Position numbers and translations under genes: made by a program. Source: JAKOUL01 sp035378845 (lineage in GTDB: Bacteria > Dictyoglomota > Dictyoglomia > Dictyoglomales > Dictyoglomaceae). Taken from it: DNA of 52,285 bases. Positions 1 to 7,932 of the stretch are shown piece after piece; positions within the stretch are counted from its first letter, which is position 1, and each line of letters opens with the position of its first letter. The stretch covers positions 1-52,285 of the forward strand of contig DAOSUP010000011.1 of assembly GCA_035378845.1 (NCBI GenBank). Direction: 5' to 3'. The notes under the pieces were generated by a model, which made no database searches, was not told the DNA's origin, and saw only the letters and a list, made by a program, of their open reading frames with translations.

Positions 1-279
1 TTAGGAGGAAGCCTCTTATCTTGCCCTATACCCACATCTATGGAATGGTCCGGGCCAAATATAGAAGCTTACGAAACCCTATTTACAGATATAATTGAGG
101 GAGATCAAACCCTATTCATAAGGGAAGATGAGATAGAGAAATCTTGGGAGATAGTAGAGCCAATTCTTGATTTCTGGAAAGATCATCCTGAAGTTTCTAT
201 ATATTCTCCAGGTTCTTATGGACCTAAAGAGGCAGAAGAGTTCATAAAGAAAGATGGAAGGGAATGGAAAAATCTCTAA
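1..279 (+). CDS. zwf: Glucose-6-phosphate 1-dehydrogenase, C-terminal fragment (cut by window start)
   Basis: This is the last part of a gene that begins before the window. The frame is open to base 1, so the ATG at 40 need not be the start. The visible tail carries the pattern of the G6PD C-terminus: an EAYETL block, then EGDQTLFIREDEIE, then SWEIVEPILDFW, and near the end GSYGPKEAEEFI and DGREW. G6PD oxidises glucose-6-phosphate with NAD(P)+ at the entry to the oxidative pentose phosphate pathway. The roughly 13 residues before the conserved block look unlike usual G6PD sequence, so a small lineage-specific insertion or a frameshift just outside the window cannot be excluded. The next gene follows after 58 bases on the same strand. 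Confidence 0.75.
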   Translation, partial: LGGSLLSCPIPTSMEWSGPNIEAYETLFTDIIEGDQTLFIREDEIEKSWEIVEPILDFWKDHPEVSIYSPGSYGPKEAEEFIKKDGREWKNL

Positions 280-337
280 GGATAAATTATAAGAAGGATA
301 AAAAATATAACATCTCTTTTAAGGAGGGGGTGAGAGA

Positions 338-1738
338 ATGAAGGCAATAATTCTTGCAGGTGGAAAAGGCACAAGACTTTGGCCTCTTTCCAGGGAAAAA
401 TTTTCAAAACAGTTTTTAAAGCTCCTCCCAGAAAAAACACTCTTAGATGCAACCTATGTAAGACTTCTTAATCTTACTGAGCCAGAAAATATTATCACCA
501 TAACAAACCAGGATTACTTTTATTTTGTAAAAAGAATAGCAGAAAAATTCTCAAAGGTTATAAGTAAAAATTTAATATTAGAACCTACGGGAAGAAATAC
601 TGCACCTGCCATTGCTCTATCTTGTAAATACATACTTGAAAAATTGGGAGAAAAAAAGGAAGAAGAAGTATTTGTTTTTCCCTCAGACCATCTTATTGAA
701 CCTACAGATAAATTTATAGAATATATGAATATAGGACTTTCTGCTGTAAGAAAGGGATATATCACAACCTTTGGAGTAGCACCTAAAAAACCTGAGACAG
801 GTTATGGATATATCAAAGTGGGAGAGGATCTTGGAGATTTTAGAAAAGTAGCAAAATTCACTGAGAAGCCAAATTTAGAATTAGCAGAAAGCTATATTAA
901 AGATGGATCTTATCTCTGGAATACAGGTATTTTTGCCTTTCAGATCTCCACCATAATTGAGGAATTTAAAAAATATGAGCCAAAAATATACGAGGCTCTT
1001 TTAAAACCATATAAAGAAATGCTAAGAGCTTTTGAAAAACTTCCTTCTATATCTATTGATCATGCAGTAGTAGAAAAATCTAATAAAGTTGCCGTAGTAC
1101 CTATAGATATAACATGGAGCGACCTTGGTTCTTGGGAATCCTTCTATGATATAAGAGAAAAGGATGAAAATGGAAATGTAATAATTGGAGATGTATATGC
1201 ATTAAATACAAAGAACTCCTTAGTCTTTAGCAATAAAAGATTAGTAGCAGCGATGGGACTTGAAGATACAATCATAGTTGAAACCGATGATGCCATTCTT
1301 ATAGGGAAAAAAGGGGGTTGCCAAGAAGTCAAGAAACTTTTAGAAATTCTTGAAAAAGATAATAGAGATGAGATTATATATCATACAGAAGTATATCGTC
1401 CTTGGGGATTTTACAAGATATTAGAGAAAAATGAAAATTATGTTATCAGAAAATTAGTAATAAACCCAAAATCTTCTCTTACTTCTCATCTTCATACATA
1501 TAGGACAGAACACTGGACAGTAATAAGGGGGACTCTTGAGATAGATATAGAGGATAGAAAATATTATATATATGAAGGAGAAAGTACATTTGCACCAAAA
1601 GGGAAACCGCATCAGTTAAAGAATCCAAAGGATGATCCCCTGGAAATTATTGAAATTCAAAGTGGAAGCTATATAAAAGAGGATGACATAGAAATCTTTT
1701 CAAAAGATGAAGAGGAATTAGAAGAAAAATTATACTAA
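338..1738 (+). CDS. manC: Mannose-1-phosphate guanylyltransferase / mannose-6-phosphate isomerase (bifunctional)
   Basis: A 466-residue protein of the ManC/AlgA/CpsB type makes GDP-mannose for glycans. The N-terminal nucleotidyltransferase domain (about 1-290) opens with the pyrophosphorylase signature LAGGKGTRLWPLSREKFSKQ. It continues with FVFPSDHLI and an EKP...YLWNTGIF block. The C-terminal cupin domain (about 345-460) has RPWGFYK, the metal-binding segment SHLHTYRTEHW, and the closing IQSGSYIKEDDIEIF that marks the isomerase half. Length is normal for the two-domain enzyme. The start is fixed by an AAGGAGGGGG Shine-Dalgarno seven or so bases upstream. It may be co-transcribed with zwf. 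The partner enzyme phosphomannomutase is encoded at 9123-10550. The 3' end overlaps the convergent transporter gene by nine bases. Confidence 0.93.
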   Translation: MKAIILAGGKGTRLWPLSREKFSKQFLKLLPEKTLLDATYVRLLNLTEPENIITITNQDYFYFVKRIAEKFSKVISKNLILEPTGRNTAPAIALSCKYILEKLGEKKEEEVFVFPSDHLIEPTDKFIEYMNIGLSAVRKGYITTFGVAPKKPETGYGYIKVGEDLGDFRKVAKFTEKPNLELAESYIKDGSYLWNTGIFAFQISTIIEEFKKYEPKIYEALLKPYKEMLRAFEKLPSISIDHAVVEKSNKVAVVPIDITWSDLGSWESFYDIREKDENGNVIIGDVYALNTKNSLVFSNKRLVAAMGLEDTIIVETDDAILIGKKGGCQEVKKLLEILEKDNRDEIIYHTEVYRPWGFYKILEKNENYVIRKLVINPKSSLTSHLHTYRTEHWTVIRGTLEIDIEDRKYYIYEGESTFAPKGKPHQLKNPKDDPLEIIEIQSGSYIKEDDIEIFSKDEEELEEKLY

Positions 1739-3379
1739 AGCCTTTTCTCTTCTCCTTATATTATTTACCTCATAGAACTCTTGAGCAATATTTACACAAT
1801 GGTCGCTTATCCTTTCCAAATCAATCAGAAGATCTGAGAATATTATTCCAGCTACAGGATTACATAGTCCCTTCTTCATTCTTTCAATATGATTTTCCTT
1901 AGACTCTTTCACCTTATAGTCCACAAGATCTTCTCTCTTAAGAATGTCATCAAGGTAAGAAAGATTACTATCCTTTATCATGTCAAAAGAATCCTTTATG
2001 TTTCGGTCTATCAGATCTTTCAGATTTGTAAGATCTCTCCATGCATATTCACTAAATTCAACCTTTTCTGAGATCTTTGCATCTACCTTCTCCATTACAT
2101 TTGTAAGATGATCTGCTATTCTCTCCACATCATCTACAGCTCTTAAAATAGCATTTAATTCCTTTGCCTCTCCTTCGGAAAGAGGATCTATAGAAAGTTG
2201 AGTAAGATAATTTATTAGTGAAGCTTTAAGCTCATCAGTAATATCTTCCATCGTAAAAATATCTTTAGAGTACTGAGTGGAATTTTTGAATACAGATTCC
2301 ATAGAAAGATTATACATATCCTTTACAATCTCTGTCATATTAATAAGCTCATTCTTGGCAGCCTCCAATGCTGTAGATGGAGTATTAAGAAGCTGTGGCT
2401 TAAGAAAGGTAGCATCTCTTCTGTAAATCTTCTCTTCCCCTGGAAGGATCCTTCTAATAAAGTTAGCATATTGTTTTGTAAAAAAGATCCAGAAAGAAGC
2501 CCATATTACATTAAATAACGTATGAGCATTCGCCACTTGTCTTGCAGTATCTGCTGAAGTTAATATTACTAACTTCTCAAAATAAGGAAGGAAAGGAAAT
2601 AGAAGAGCTACTCCTATAACATTAAATAAGAGGTGAGCAAGGGCAGTTCTTTTAGCAGATGTATTCGTACCTACAGAGGCTATCAAAGTTGTAACACATG
2701 TACCAATATTAGCGCCTAAAACAATAGGTACCGCAGCAGATATTCCTATGGCACCTTTTGATGCAAGAGCCACTACAACACTTGTGGTAACACTACTACT
2801 TTGAATAATACCTGTTATAACAGCACCAGTTAAAATTCCTAATATACTATATTTCCCTAATGATACCATTGCATTATGAAAAGGAGCCCAATTACTTAAG
2901 GCAGAAAGAGAAGACTGCATAATATAAAGACCCATAAATATTAGTCCAAAGCCAAAAACAGCTTCTCCCACATTACGCATATATTTTCTTTTTCCAAAAA
3001 ATAGCAAAATAAATCCTAAAAGGAGAAAATAAGGAGCAAAAGCAGTAAAATTGAAAGCTACAAGCTGTGCAGTAATAGTAGTACCAATATTTGCGCCAAA
3101 AATTATTCCTAATGCCCCTTCCAAAGTTAGAAGCCCTGCATTTACAAAAGTTACAGTAAGCACAGTAACGGCACTACTACTTTGAACTATTGAAGTCACA
3201 AGAGTACCAATAAGAAGGCCTTTAAAGGGTGAAGAATTAAGTTTTCCAAAAATACTACGTAGCCTTGTGCCAGCAGCTTTCTCTAAACCAGTGCTCATCT
3301 GTATTATACCGAAAAGGAAGAGACTTAAACCCCCTAAAAGAAGTCCTACATCCTGGTAAGTTAGAGAAAGTTTTTCCAT
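1730..3379 (-). CDS. Na+/phosphate cotransporter (NptA/YjbB type) with C-terminal PhoU-like domain
   Basis: A 549-residue inner-membrane protein. The N-terminal two thirds has the duplicated Na/Pi cotransporter core. Each repeat carries a QSSS motif (QSSSAVTVLTV and QSSSVTTSVVV) followed by a GANIGT motif (GANIGTTITAQ and GANIGTCVTTL). Hydrophobic segments alternate throughout to about residue 320. The remaining C-terminal region (about 335-540) is charged and helical, like PhoU domains that often end this family. The likely role is sodium-coupled phosphate movement; direction and specificity cannot be read from sequence. The start has an AGAGGGG Shine-Dalgarno and an extended -10 element upstream. 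The gene converges on manC with a nine-base overlap and no room for a terminator. Confidence 0.9.
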   Translation of the reverse strand: MEKLSLTYQDVGLLLGGLSLFLFGIIQMSTGLEKAAGTRLRSIFGKLNSSPFKGLLIGTLVTSIVQSSSAVTVLTVTFVNAGLLTLEGALGIIFGANIGTTITAQLVAFNFTAFAPYFLLLGFILLFFGKRKYMRNVGEAVFGFGLIFMGLYIMQSSLSALSNWAPFHNAMVSLGKYSILGILTGAVITGIIQSSSVTTSVVVALASKGAIGISAAVPIVLGANIGTCVTTLIASVGTNTSAKRTALAHLLFNVIGVALLFPFLPYFEKLVILTSADTARQVANAHTLFNVIWASFWIFFTKQYANFIRRILPGEEKIYRRDATFLKPQLLNTPSTALEAAKNELINMTEIVKDMYNLSMESVFKNSTQYSKDIFTMEDITDELKASLINYLTQLSIDPLSEGEAKELNAILRAVDDVERIADHLTNVMEKVDAKISEKVEFSEYAWRDLTNLKDLIDRNIKDSFDMIKDSNLSYLDDILKREDLVDYKVKESKENHIERMKKGLCNPVAGIIFSDLLIDLERISDHCVNIAQEFYEVNNIRRREKALV

Positions 3380-3415
3380 TAATAAACCCCTCTATTAAAA
3401 TTATGTTACAAAAGT

Positions 3416-3424
3416 ATTATATCA
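3416..3424 (-). promoter_or_regulatory. Extended -10 promoter element for the Na/phosphate transporter gene
   Basis: The minus strand reads TGATATAAT, an extended -10 (TGnTATAAT) about 40 bases before the transporter ATG. No good -35 is seen at 17 bases, which is typical of extended -10 promoters. The element lies in the 80-base gap after the upstream epimerase gene. Confidence 0.5.
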
Positions 3425-3459
3425 TCAAAATCTCACCTCCCCCCATTTTTAACATATTT

Positions 3460-4479
3460 TTAAAATAATTTATTATAACCTTCCAAAAGTACTTTTAGAG
3501 GGATAAGTCTTCTCTTGTAATAAGGGGATTTTTTAAGCAAAATAAATCTTACTGTAGGTCTAAACAGCTTAATAAAAAATATTCTATATCCTAATTCCCT
3601 TTTAACATCTTCCACATAATCTTCAATAGTCCTTCTCTGATAATGTAAGATTTCCTCACTTTCTTTAGTATCAAGCCAATCAGTAGCAAAAAACTTATCA
3701 GAGAAAGCCTCTTCAGGAAGCATTCCCACACCTATACTTTCTAATACTCTCTGCAAGATATCCCTATAATAGTATTGACATTTAGGACCTCCACCAATAA
3801 GAAGCACCTTGCCCCAAATCTTCTCACTCCTTACTCCCTTTGCAATAGCAAGACCTACATCCTTTGTATGTACATATTCCATTCTATTTTCAAGAGGCAC
3901 ATCAAACATTCCTATATCAAGCTTTACACTTATAGGAAGTGAAGCTGCCAATCTATAGATACTCCAGGTAAGATTAGAATTCTTAATAAGATTCTCGCAT
4001 TCTACCTTATGCCTTGAATAATGTTCTGGAGGATTTAGAGGATCATCAACCTTTCTTGGTGGCACAAGATTTTGAGTAATACCAAAGACATGCAATGAAG
4101 AGGTAAAAATAATTTTTTTAGGATAAGAAGCTTTTTCCATAGCATCCACAAGATTTTTTGTACCAATAACATTTACTTTATAGGCTATATCTGGTACTTT
4201 CTCTGATTCTAAACCTGTAACAGAAAGCTTTGGAATTATAAAAGCAAGATGTACAGCTATATCCTGATCTTTAAGAGCTTCTTCTATATCTTCCTCTCTT
4301 GTGATATCCCCCCAAAAAACTTCAATTCTTTCCCCATATTCCTTTTTCAATCTCTTAAATATCTTCTCATTTCTTTTATTCTTTAAATCAAAACATCTAA
4401 CTTTATCCCCTTGCCTTATAATCTCCTCAATAGCACTCAAACCTATATTCCCAAAGGCACCTGTGAGAAGAACTTTCAT
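3460..4479 (-). CDS. NAD(P)-dependent epimerase/dehydratase family protein (extended SDR)
   Basis: A 339-residue Rossmann-fold protein. The N-terminus MKVLLTGAFGNIGLSA holds the GxxGxxG dinucleotide-binding loop. FTSSLHVFG supplies the catalytic Ser/Thr strand, and YSRHK is the YxxxK catalytic pair near residue 153. Substrate cannot be assigned; relatives act on nucleotide sugars or sterol-like substrates. The start lies four bases after the stop of the TetR gene, so the pair forms an operon and this enzyme is probably controlled by that repressor. The C-terminal 60 residues are basic and hydrophobic, with FFIKLFRPTVRFILLKK suggesting membrane contact. That last point is inference. Confidence 0.82.
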   Translation of the reverse strand: MKVLLTGAFGNIGLSAIEEIIRQGDKVRCFDLKNKRNEKIFKRLKKEYGERIEVFWGDITREEDIEEALKDQDIAVHLAFIIPKLSVTGLESEKVPDIAYKVNVIGTKNLVDAMEKASYPKKIIFTSSLHVFGITQNLVPPRKVDDPLNPPEHYSRHKVECENLIKNSNLTWSIYRLAASLPISVKLDIGMFDVPLENRMEYVHTKDVGLAIAKGVRSEKIWGKVLLIGGGPKCQYYYRDILQRVLESIGVGMLPEEAFSDKFFATDWLDTKESEEILHYQRRTIEDYVEDVKRELGYRIFFIKLFRPTVRFILLKKSPYYKRRLIPLKVLLEGYNKLF

Positions 4480-4483
4480 GATA

Positions 4484-5068
4484 TCACTCTCCCTTCTTAA
4501 TACTTGAAATTATCAATTTAATACCTTCTTTACTGATTTTTCCCCAATCTTTCAAAGGGTCAAAAATCTCCTGCAGAATAGTCCCTAAGGAAAAAGAGAT
4601 TAAGCTGTGAGATACTATATGAGGATCTACATCCACAAAACTTCCCTCTCTTATACCCTCTTCAATAAGATGAGAGAAGTATTCCTCATATTTATTAAAA
4701 TATTCTCCAAGCCTTTTTAAAATTTTTTCATCCTTTACTCCCCATCGCAAAAATTCAAGGAAAAGGAAAAACTTATCTTTGGATTCCCGGAATATATCAT
4801 TAAAAATCTCTGTCATCTTTAAAATGCTATCAGGGACATTTCCTGAAACCTCTTTATAAGTTTGGAGTCTCTCTGAAAGTTCAAAAAGCCACTTATCAAG
4901 AACCTCTAAGAAAAAACTTTCCTTCGTAGGGAAATAATGAAAAAAGGCTCCTTTACTTACACCTGCTCTTTCACATATATCGGATATACTGGTGGCATTG
5001 TATCCATTCTTAGAGAAAAACTCCTCACCTATCTCCACAAGCCTATCTTTTGTACTTTTCTCTTTCAT
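4484..5068 (-). CDS. TetR/AcrR family transcriptional regulator
   Basis: A 194-residue regulator with a typical N-terminal TetR helix-turn-helix (about residues 8-55). The key segments are EEFFSKNGYNATSISDICE, then AGVSKGAFFHYFPTKESFF. The C-terminal part is a helical ligand-binding domain with no recognisable specificity. GGGAGGAAAA lies just before the ATG. A near-perfect palindrome sits between the ATG and a TATAAT box, so the protein very likely represses its own transcription and that of the epimerase gene that follows. The inducer is unknown. Confidence 0.9.
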   Translation of the reverse strand: MKEKSTKDRLVEIGEEFFSKNGYNATSISDICERAGVSKGAFFHYFPTKESFFLEVLDKWLFELSERLQTYKEVSGNVPDSILKMTEIFNDIFRESKDKFFLFLEFLRWGVKDEKILKRLGEYFNKYEEYFSHLIEEGIREGSFVDVDPHIVSHSLISFSLGTILQEIFDPLKDWGKISKEGIKLIISSIKKGE

Positions 5069-5079
5069 TTTTTTCCTCC

Positions 5080-5099
5080 CATACCGACCAGTCGGTATG
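5080..5099. promoter_or_regulatory. TetR-type operator palindrome
   Basis: Arms CATACCGAC and GTCGGTATG are perfect inverted repeats of nine bases around a CA centre. The ACCGAC..GTCGGT form is the classic layout of TetR/AcrR operators. The palindrome lies between the -10 box and the Shine-Dalgarno of the TetR gene, so bound repressor would block transcription start. Autoregulation is inferred. Confidence 0.8.
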
Positions 5100-5102
5100 T
5101 AT

Positions 5103-5108
5103 ATTATA
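5103..5108 (-). promoter_or_regulatory. -10 box of the tetR-epimerase operon
   Basis: The minus strand reads TATAAT four bases upstream of the operator arm. No strong -35 is visible at 17-18 bases (the region is A/T-rich). The transcription start would fall within the operator. Confidence 0.55.
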
Positions 5109-5173
5109 ACAAAAAAATAAAGATAAGAAAATAATATTAAAGAATTAGGTAAGAGAAAGATTAAAAAATATTA

Positions 5174-6412
5174 TTATTCTATTTTTATAATCTCTCTTCT
5201 AAGAAAATCCAAAGCATTTATAGTGGTCATAAGTCTAATTCTATCTCTATCCCCACTAAGCCTTAACTCTTTATATAAGAGCTTTCCTTTAATATAAAGT
5301 CCTAAATAAACAAGACCCACAGGTTTTTCCTCACTACCTCCTTCAGGTCCTGCTATTCCGGTAGCTGAAAGACCAATATGAGAAGAGGAGAGTAATGCTA
5401 CATTCTTAGCCATCTCCATAGCACATTCCTTACTTACTGCTCCATATTTTCTAAGAATCTCTTCAGAGATATTAAGCCTTTTCATCTTAGCCTCATTACT
5501 GTAAGCCACAACTCCCTCTAAAAGCACCTTGGATACACCTGGCACATTTACAAGTCTGGAAGTAATTATTCCACCTGTACAAGACTCTGCTATAGAGATC
5601 GTTAGATTTTTATTTAGAAGAAGCTTCACTACTACTTCTTCTAAGGTGATATCTCCTTCTCCATAAATATATTCTCCTATTCTTTTTTTAATCTCTTCTA
5701 CCACAGGTTCTATTAACTTCTCCGCCTCATTCTTAGTTTTTGCCTTTGCAGTAATTCTTAAAATAGCCTCTCCTTCCTTTGCATATGGAGCTATTGTAGG
5801 ATTTGTTTGATTCTCTATAAGATCATGAACCCTTTCTTCCATAAAACTTTCTCCAAGAACACACACCCTTAAAACTCTTGAGTAAATAGTCTCTGAAGAA
5901 AGGGAGGAAAGAAAAGGAACTACATAATTTTCAAACATAGGTACCATTTCCTTAGGAGGTCCAGGGAGAAGAATTAAAATTTTGCCCTTTTCTTCTAAGA
6001 GGATCCCAGGAGCAGTCCCATAGTCATTAAGTATAGGACTACTTCCTTCAATTATATATGCCTGTTTTATATTTCCAGGGGTTAAAGGAAGTCCTCTTTT
6101 CTCAAAAGAATCTTTTATTCTTTTTAATGATTCCTCATCAATAACCAGTTTTTTACCAAAAAATTCGGCAGCAACTTCTTTGCTAAGATCATCCTTAGTA
6201 GGTCCAAGTCCACCTGTAGCAATCACCATATCACTTCTTGAGAAGGCAATCTCAAAGGCTTTCTTTAGCCTTTCAGGATTATCTCCTACAGATGTATGAA
6301 AATATACATTAATACCAAGATCTGCAAGTCTTCTTCCCAAATATTGAGCATTAGTATTTAAAATATCTCCAAGAAGAATCTCTGTCCCTATGGACATTAT
6401 TTCACATATCAT
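5174..6412 (-). CDS. cinA: CinA family protein (MoCF-like domain plus nicotinamide-nucleotide amidohydrolase)
   Basis: A 412-residue CinA of the usual two-domain length. The N-terminal molybdopterin-binding-like domain (COG1058 type, about 1-170) starts EIMSIGTEILLGDILNTNAQ. It includes ATGGLGPTKDDLSKE and PGILLEEKGKILILLPGPPKE. The C-terminal PncC domain (about 255-405) has the conserved IAESCTGGIITSRLVNVPG, then LSATGIAGPEGG and KPVGLVYLGL. In characterised proteins the C-terminal domain deamidates nicotinamide mononucleotide, and the N-terminal domain has been reported to act as a pyrophosphatase on NAD-related or ADP-ribose substrates. The gene is divergent from the HD-GYP gene; a 19-base inverted repeat overlaps its presumptive -10 box. 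Confidence 0.93.
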   Translation of the reverse strand: MICEIMSIGTEILLGDILNTNAQYLGRRLADLGINVYFHTSVGDNPERLKKAFEIAFSRSDMVIATGGLGPTKDDLSKEVAAEFFGKKLVIDEESLKRIKDSFEKRGLPLTPGNIKQAYIIEGSSPILNDYGTAPGILLEEKGKILILLPGPPKEMVPMFENYVVPFLSSLSSETIYSRVLRVCVLGESFMEERVHDLIENQTNPTIAPYAKEGEAILRITAKAKTKNEAEKLIEPVVEEIKKRIGEYIYGEGDITLEEVVVKLLLNKNLTISIAESCTGGIITSRLVNVPGVSKVLLEGVVAYSNEAKMKRLNISEEILRKYGAVSKECAMEMAKNVALLSSSHIGLSATGIAGPEGGSEEKPVGLVYLGLYIKGKLLYKELRLSGDRDRIRLMTTINALDFLRREIIKIE

Positions 6413-6425
6413 ACGTTTTTGCCCC

Positions 6426-6444
6426 CTATAATTTGTAATTATAG
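6426..6444. repeat. Perfect inverted repeat over the presumptive cinA promoter
   Basis: CTATAATT and AATTATAG are perfect eight-base arms around TGT. On the minus strand the right arm supplies a TATAAT (6438-6443), a likely -10 for cinA. This may be an operator, or partly a by-product of A/T-rich promoter sequence. Confidence 0.5.
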
Positions 6445-6453
6445 TTTATTTTT

Positions 6454-6482
6454 TTGAAAAAAACATTTTAAAATGTTATTAT
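6454..6482 (+). promoter_or_regulatory. Promoter of the HD-GYP operon with a palindrome in its spacer
   Basis: TTGAAA (6454-6459) and TATTAT (6477-6482) are separated by exactly 17 bases. The spacer contains the perfect 14-base palindrome ACATTTTAAAATGT (6463-6476). A protein bound there would sit between the -35 and -10 and control the operon. The promoter reading is good; the operator reading is inference. Confidence 0.6.
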
Positions 6483-6516
6483 AAATTAAATAGTTATTGT
6501 AGAAAAGGTAAAAAAA

Positions 6517-7932
6517 TTGACATGTACCGATCTAATTCTTCAAATTAAGGATGAAATAGATGAAGCAGATAGCATTGAAGATGTCCTTTTAAGGATATCT
6601 AAACTTTTAATGGAAAACTTAGGAATTTATATAGCTTTAGAGCATACAGACAAACTAATTAGCCCCAAAGGAAAAATTTCAGATAAAAAATTCTCAATCC
6701 CTATTCAGACTACTTATTTCTCCTTTATATTTACCGCAGAAAGTAGAGATAAAGTTTTAGAAGAAGAAGAGATAAAATTCCTTAAGATCTTAGCCTTAGA
6801 GATCAAAGGATATTTAGAGAAGGAAGATACAAAAATCTTAAGAGATCTTACCTTTTCTTTCATATCTAAGAGAACTATTAATGAACTCTTTGAAGAAACT
6901 CTAAAGGAGTTAGAGAATCTTATACCTTATACTTCTGCAAATGTTGGAATTTTAGAAGGTGATACCCTTCAATATCTTTCCTTTTTAGGATATGAGAAAT
7001 ATAACTCAGATAATTTTATGAGATCTTTTAAAATGAATAGAGAAGAGTTTTATACCCTTGATATTGTTTTGCAAAGTAAGGAACCTCTCCTTATAGAGGA
7101 TACAGACAAATGTCCATTCTGGATTTCTATTCCAGAAACTTCATGGATAAAGTCACATCTTATGATTCCTATACCTTTTAATAATGAAATTAGTGGTATC
7201 ATAAGTTTTGATAGTGATAAAGCTTATGCATTCTCTCAGGAAGATATAGAGAAGGTAAGTCCCATACTTCCAATTCTTTCGGTTTCTCTTGAAAATGCAA
7301 GGCTCTATGAATCTCTTAATAAAGAATTGGAAGAGAAAACTAATATTCAAAGGAAACTGCAATCTTCTCTTTATCAGGTGATAAAAATCACTTCAGATAT
7401 TATAGAACTAAAGGATTCCTATACTTCAGAACATCAAAAAAAAGTAGCAAAAATCTCTGTGGCTATTGGGAGAGAAATGAATCTTCCTCAAGAAAGATTA
7501 ACATTTATTACATTATGTGCTCTTCTTCATGATATTGGAAAGATCGCTATACCCTCTGAAATAATAAATAAGCCATCCTCATTAACCCCTCTTGAAAAAC
7601 AAATTATGAATACTCATTCAGAGATAGGATATAATCTTCTTAAAAAGATAAATGTATTAAAAGAAATTGCTCCTGTAATATATCAACATCATGAAAGATT
7701 AGATGGTTCTGGTTATCCCTTAGGATTAAAAGATGGGGAGATACTCCCTGAAGCAAAAATTATTGCAGTTGCAGATGTGGTTGAGGCTATGACCTCTCAT
7801 AGACCTTATCGTCCTGCTCTACCTTTAGACACTGCTATAAAAGAAATCACTGAGAAAGAAGGTACTTCTTACGATCCATTAGTAGTAGAAGCATTCTTAG
7901 AGGCTTTAAGAAAGGGGAGAGTAAGACTATGA
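6517..7932 (+). CDS. GAF domain and HD-GYP domain phosphodiesterase
   Basis: A 471-residue cytoplasmic signalling protein. A poorly conserved N-terminal region and a GAF-like sensor domain (about 110-265) are followed by a short coiled-coil linker (NKELEEKTNIQRKL). A C-terminal HD-GYP domain follows (about 280-465). That domain shows SEHQKKVAKIS, the HD pair in LLHDIGKIAIPSEI, and HHERLDGSGYP, with ADVVEAMTSHRPYRPA closing the site. HD-GYP proteins generally hydrolyse cyclic di-GMP or related dinucleotides. The start is a TTG; an in-frame stop at 6487 leaves no ATG, and AAAAGG lies about eight bases before it. It overlaps the amidohydrolase gene by four bases (ATGA). Confidence 0.88.
   Translation: MTCTDLILQIKDEIDEADSIEDVLLRISKLLMENLGIYIALEHTDKLISPKGKISDKKFSIPIQTTYFSFIFTAESRDKVLEEEEIKFLKILALEIKGYLEKEDTKILRDLTFSFISKRTINELFEETLKELENLIPYTSANVGILEGDTLQYLSFLGYEKYNSDNFMRSFKMNREEFYTLDIVLQSKEPLLIEDTDKCPFWISIPETSWIKSHLMIPIPFNNEISGIISFDSDKAYAFSQEDIEKVSPILPILSVSLENARLYESLNKELEEKTNIQRKLQSSLYQVIKITSDIIELKDSYTSEHQKKVAKISVAIGREMNLPQERLTFITLCALLHDIGKIAIPSEIINKPSSLTPLEKQIMNTHSEIGYNLLKKINVLKEIAPVIYQHHERLDGSGYPLGLKDGEILPEAKIIAVADVVEAMTSHRPYRPALPLDTAIKEITEKEGTSYDPLVVEAFLEALRKGRVRL

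Noticed and set aside
3425..3445. Strong Shine-Dalgarno (GGGGGGAGGTGA, minus strand) as evidence for a gene
   Set aside because: The frames after it close within three codons; it probably belongs to the leader region or is a decayed remnant.
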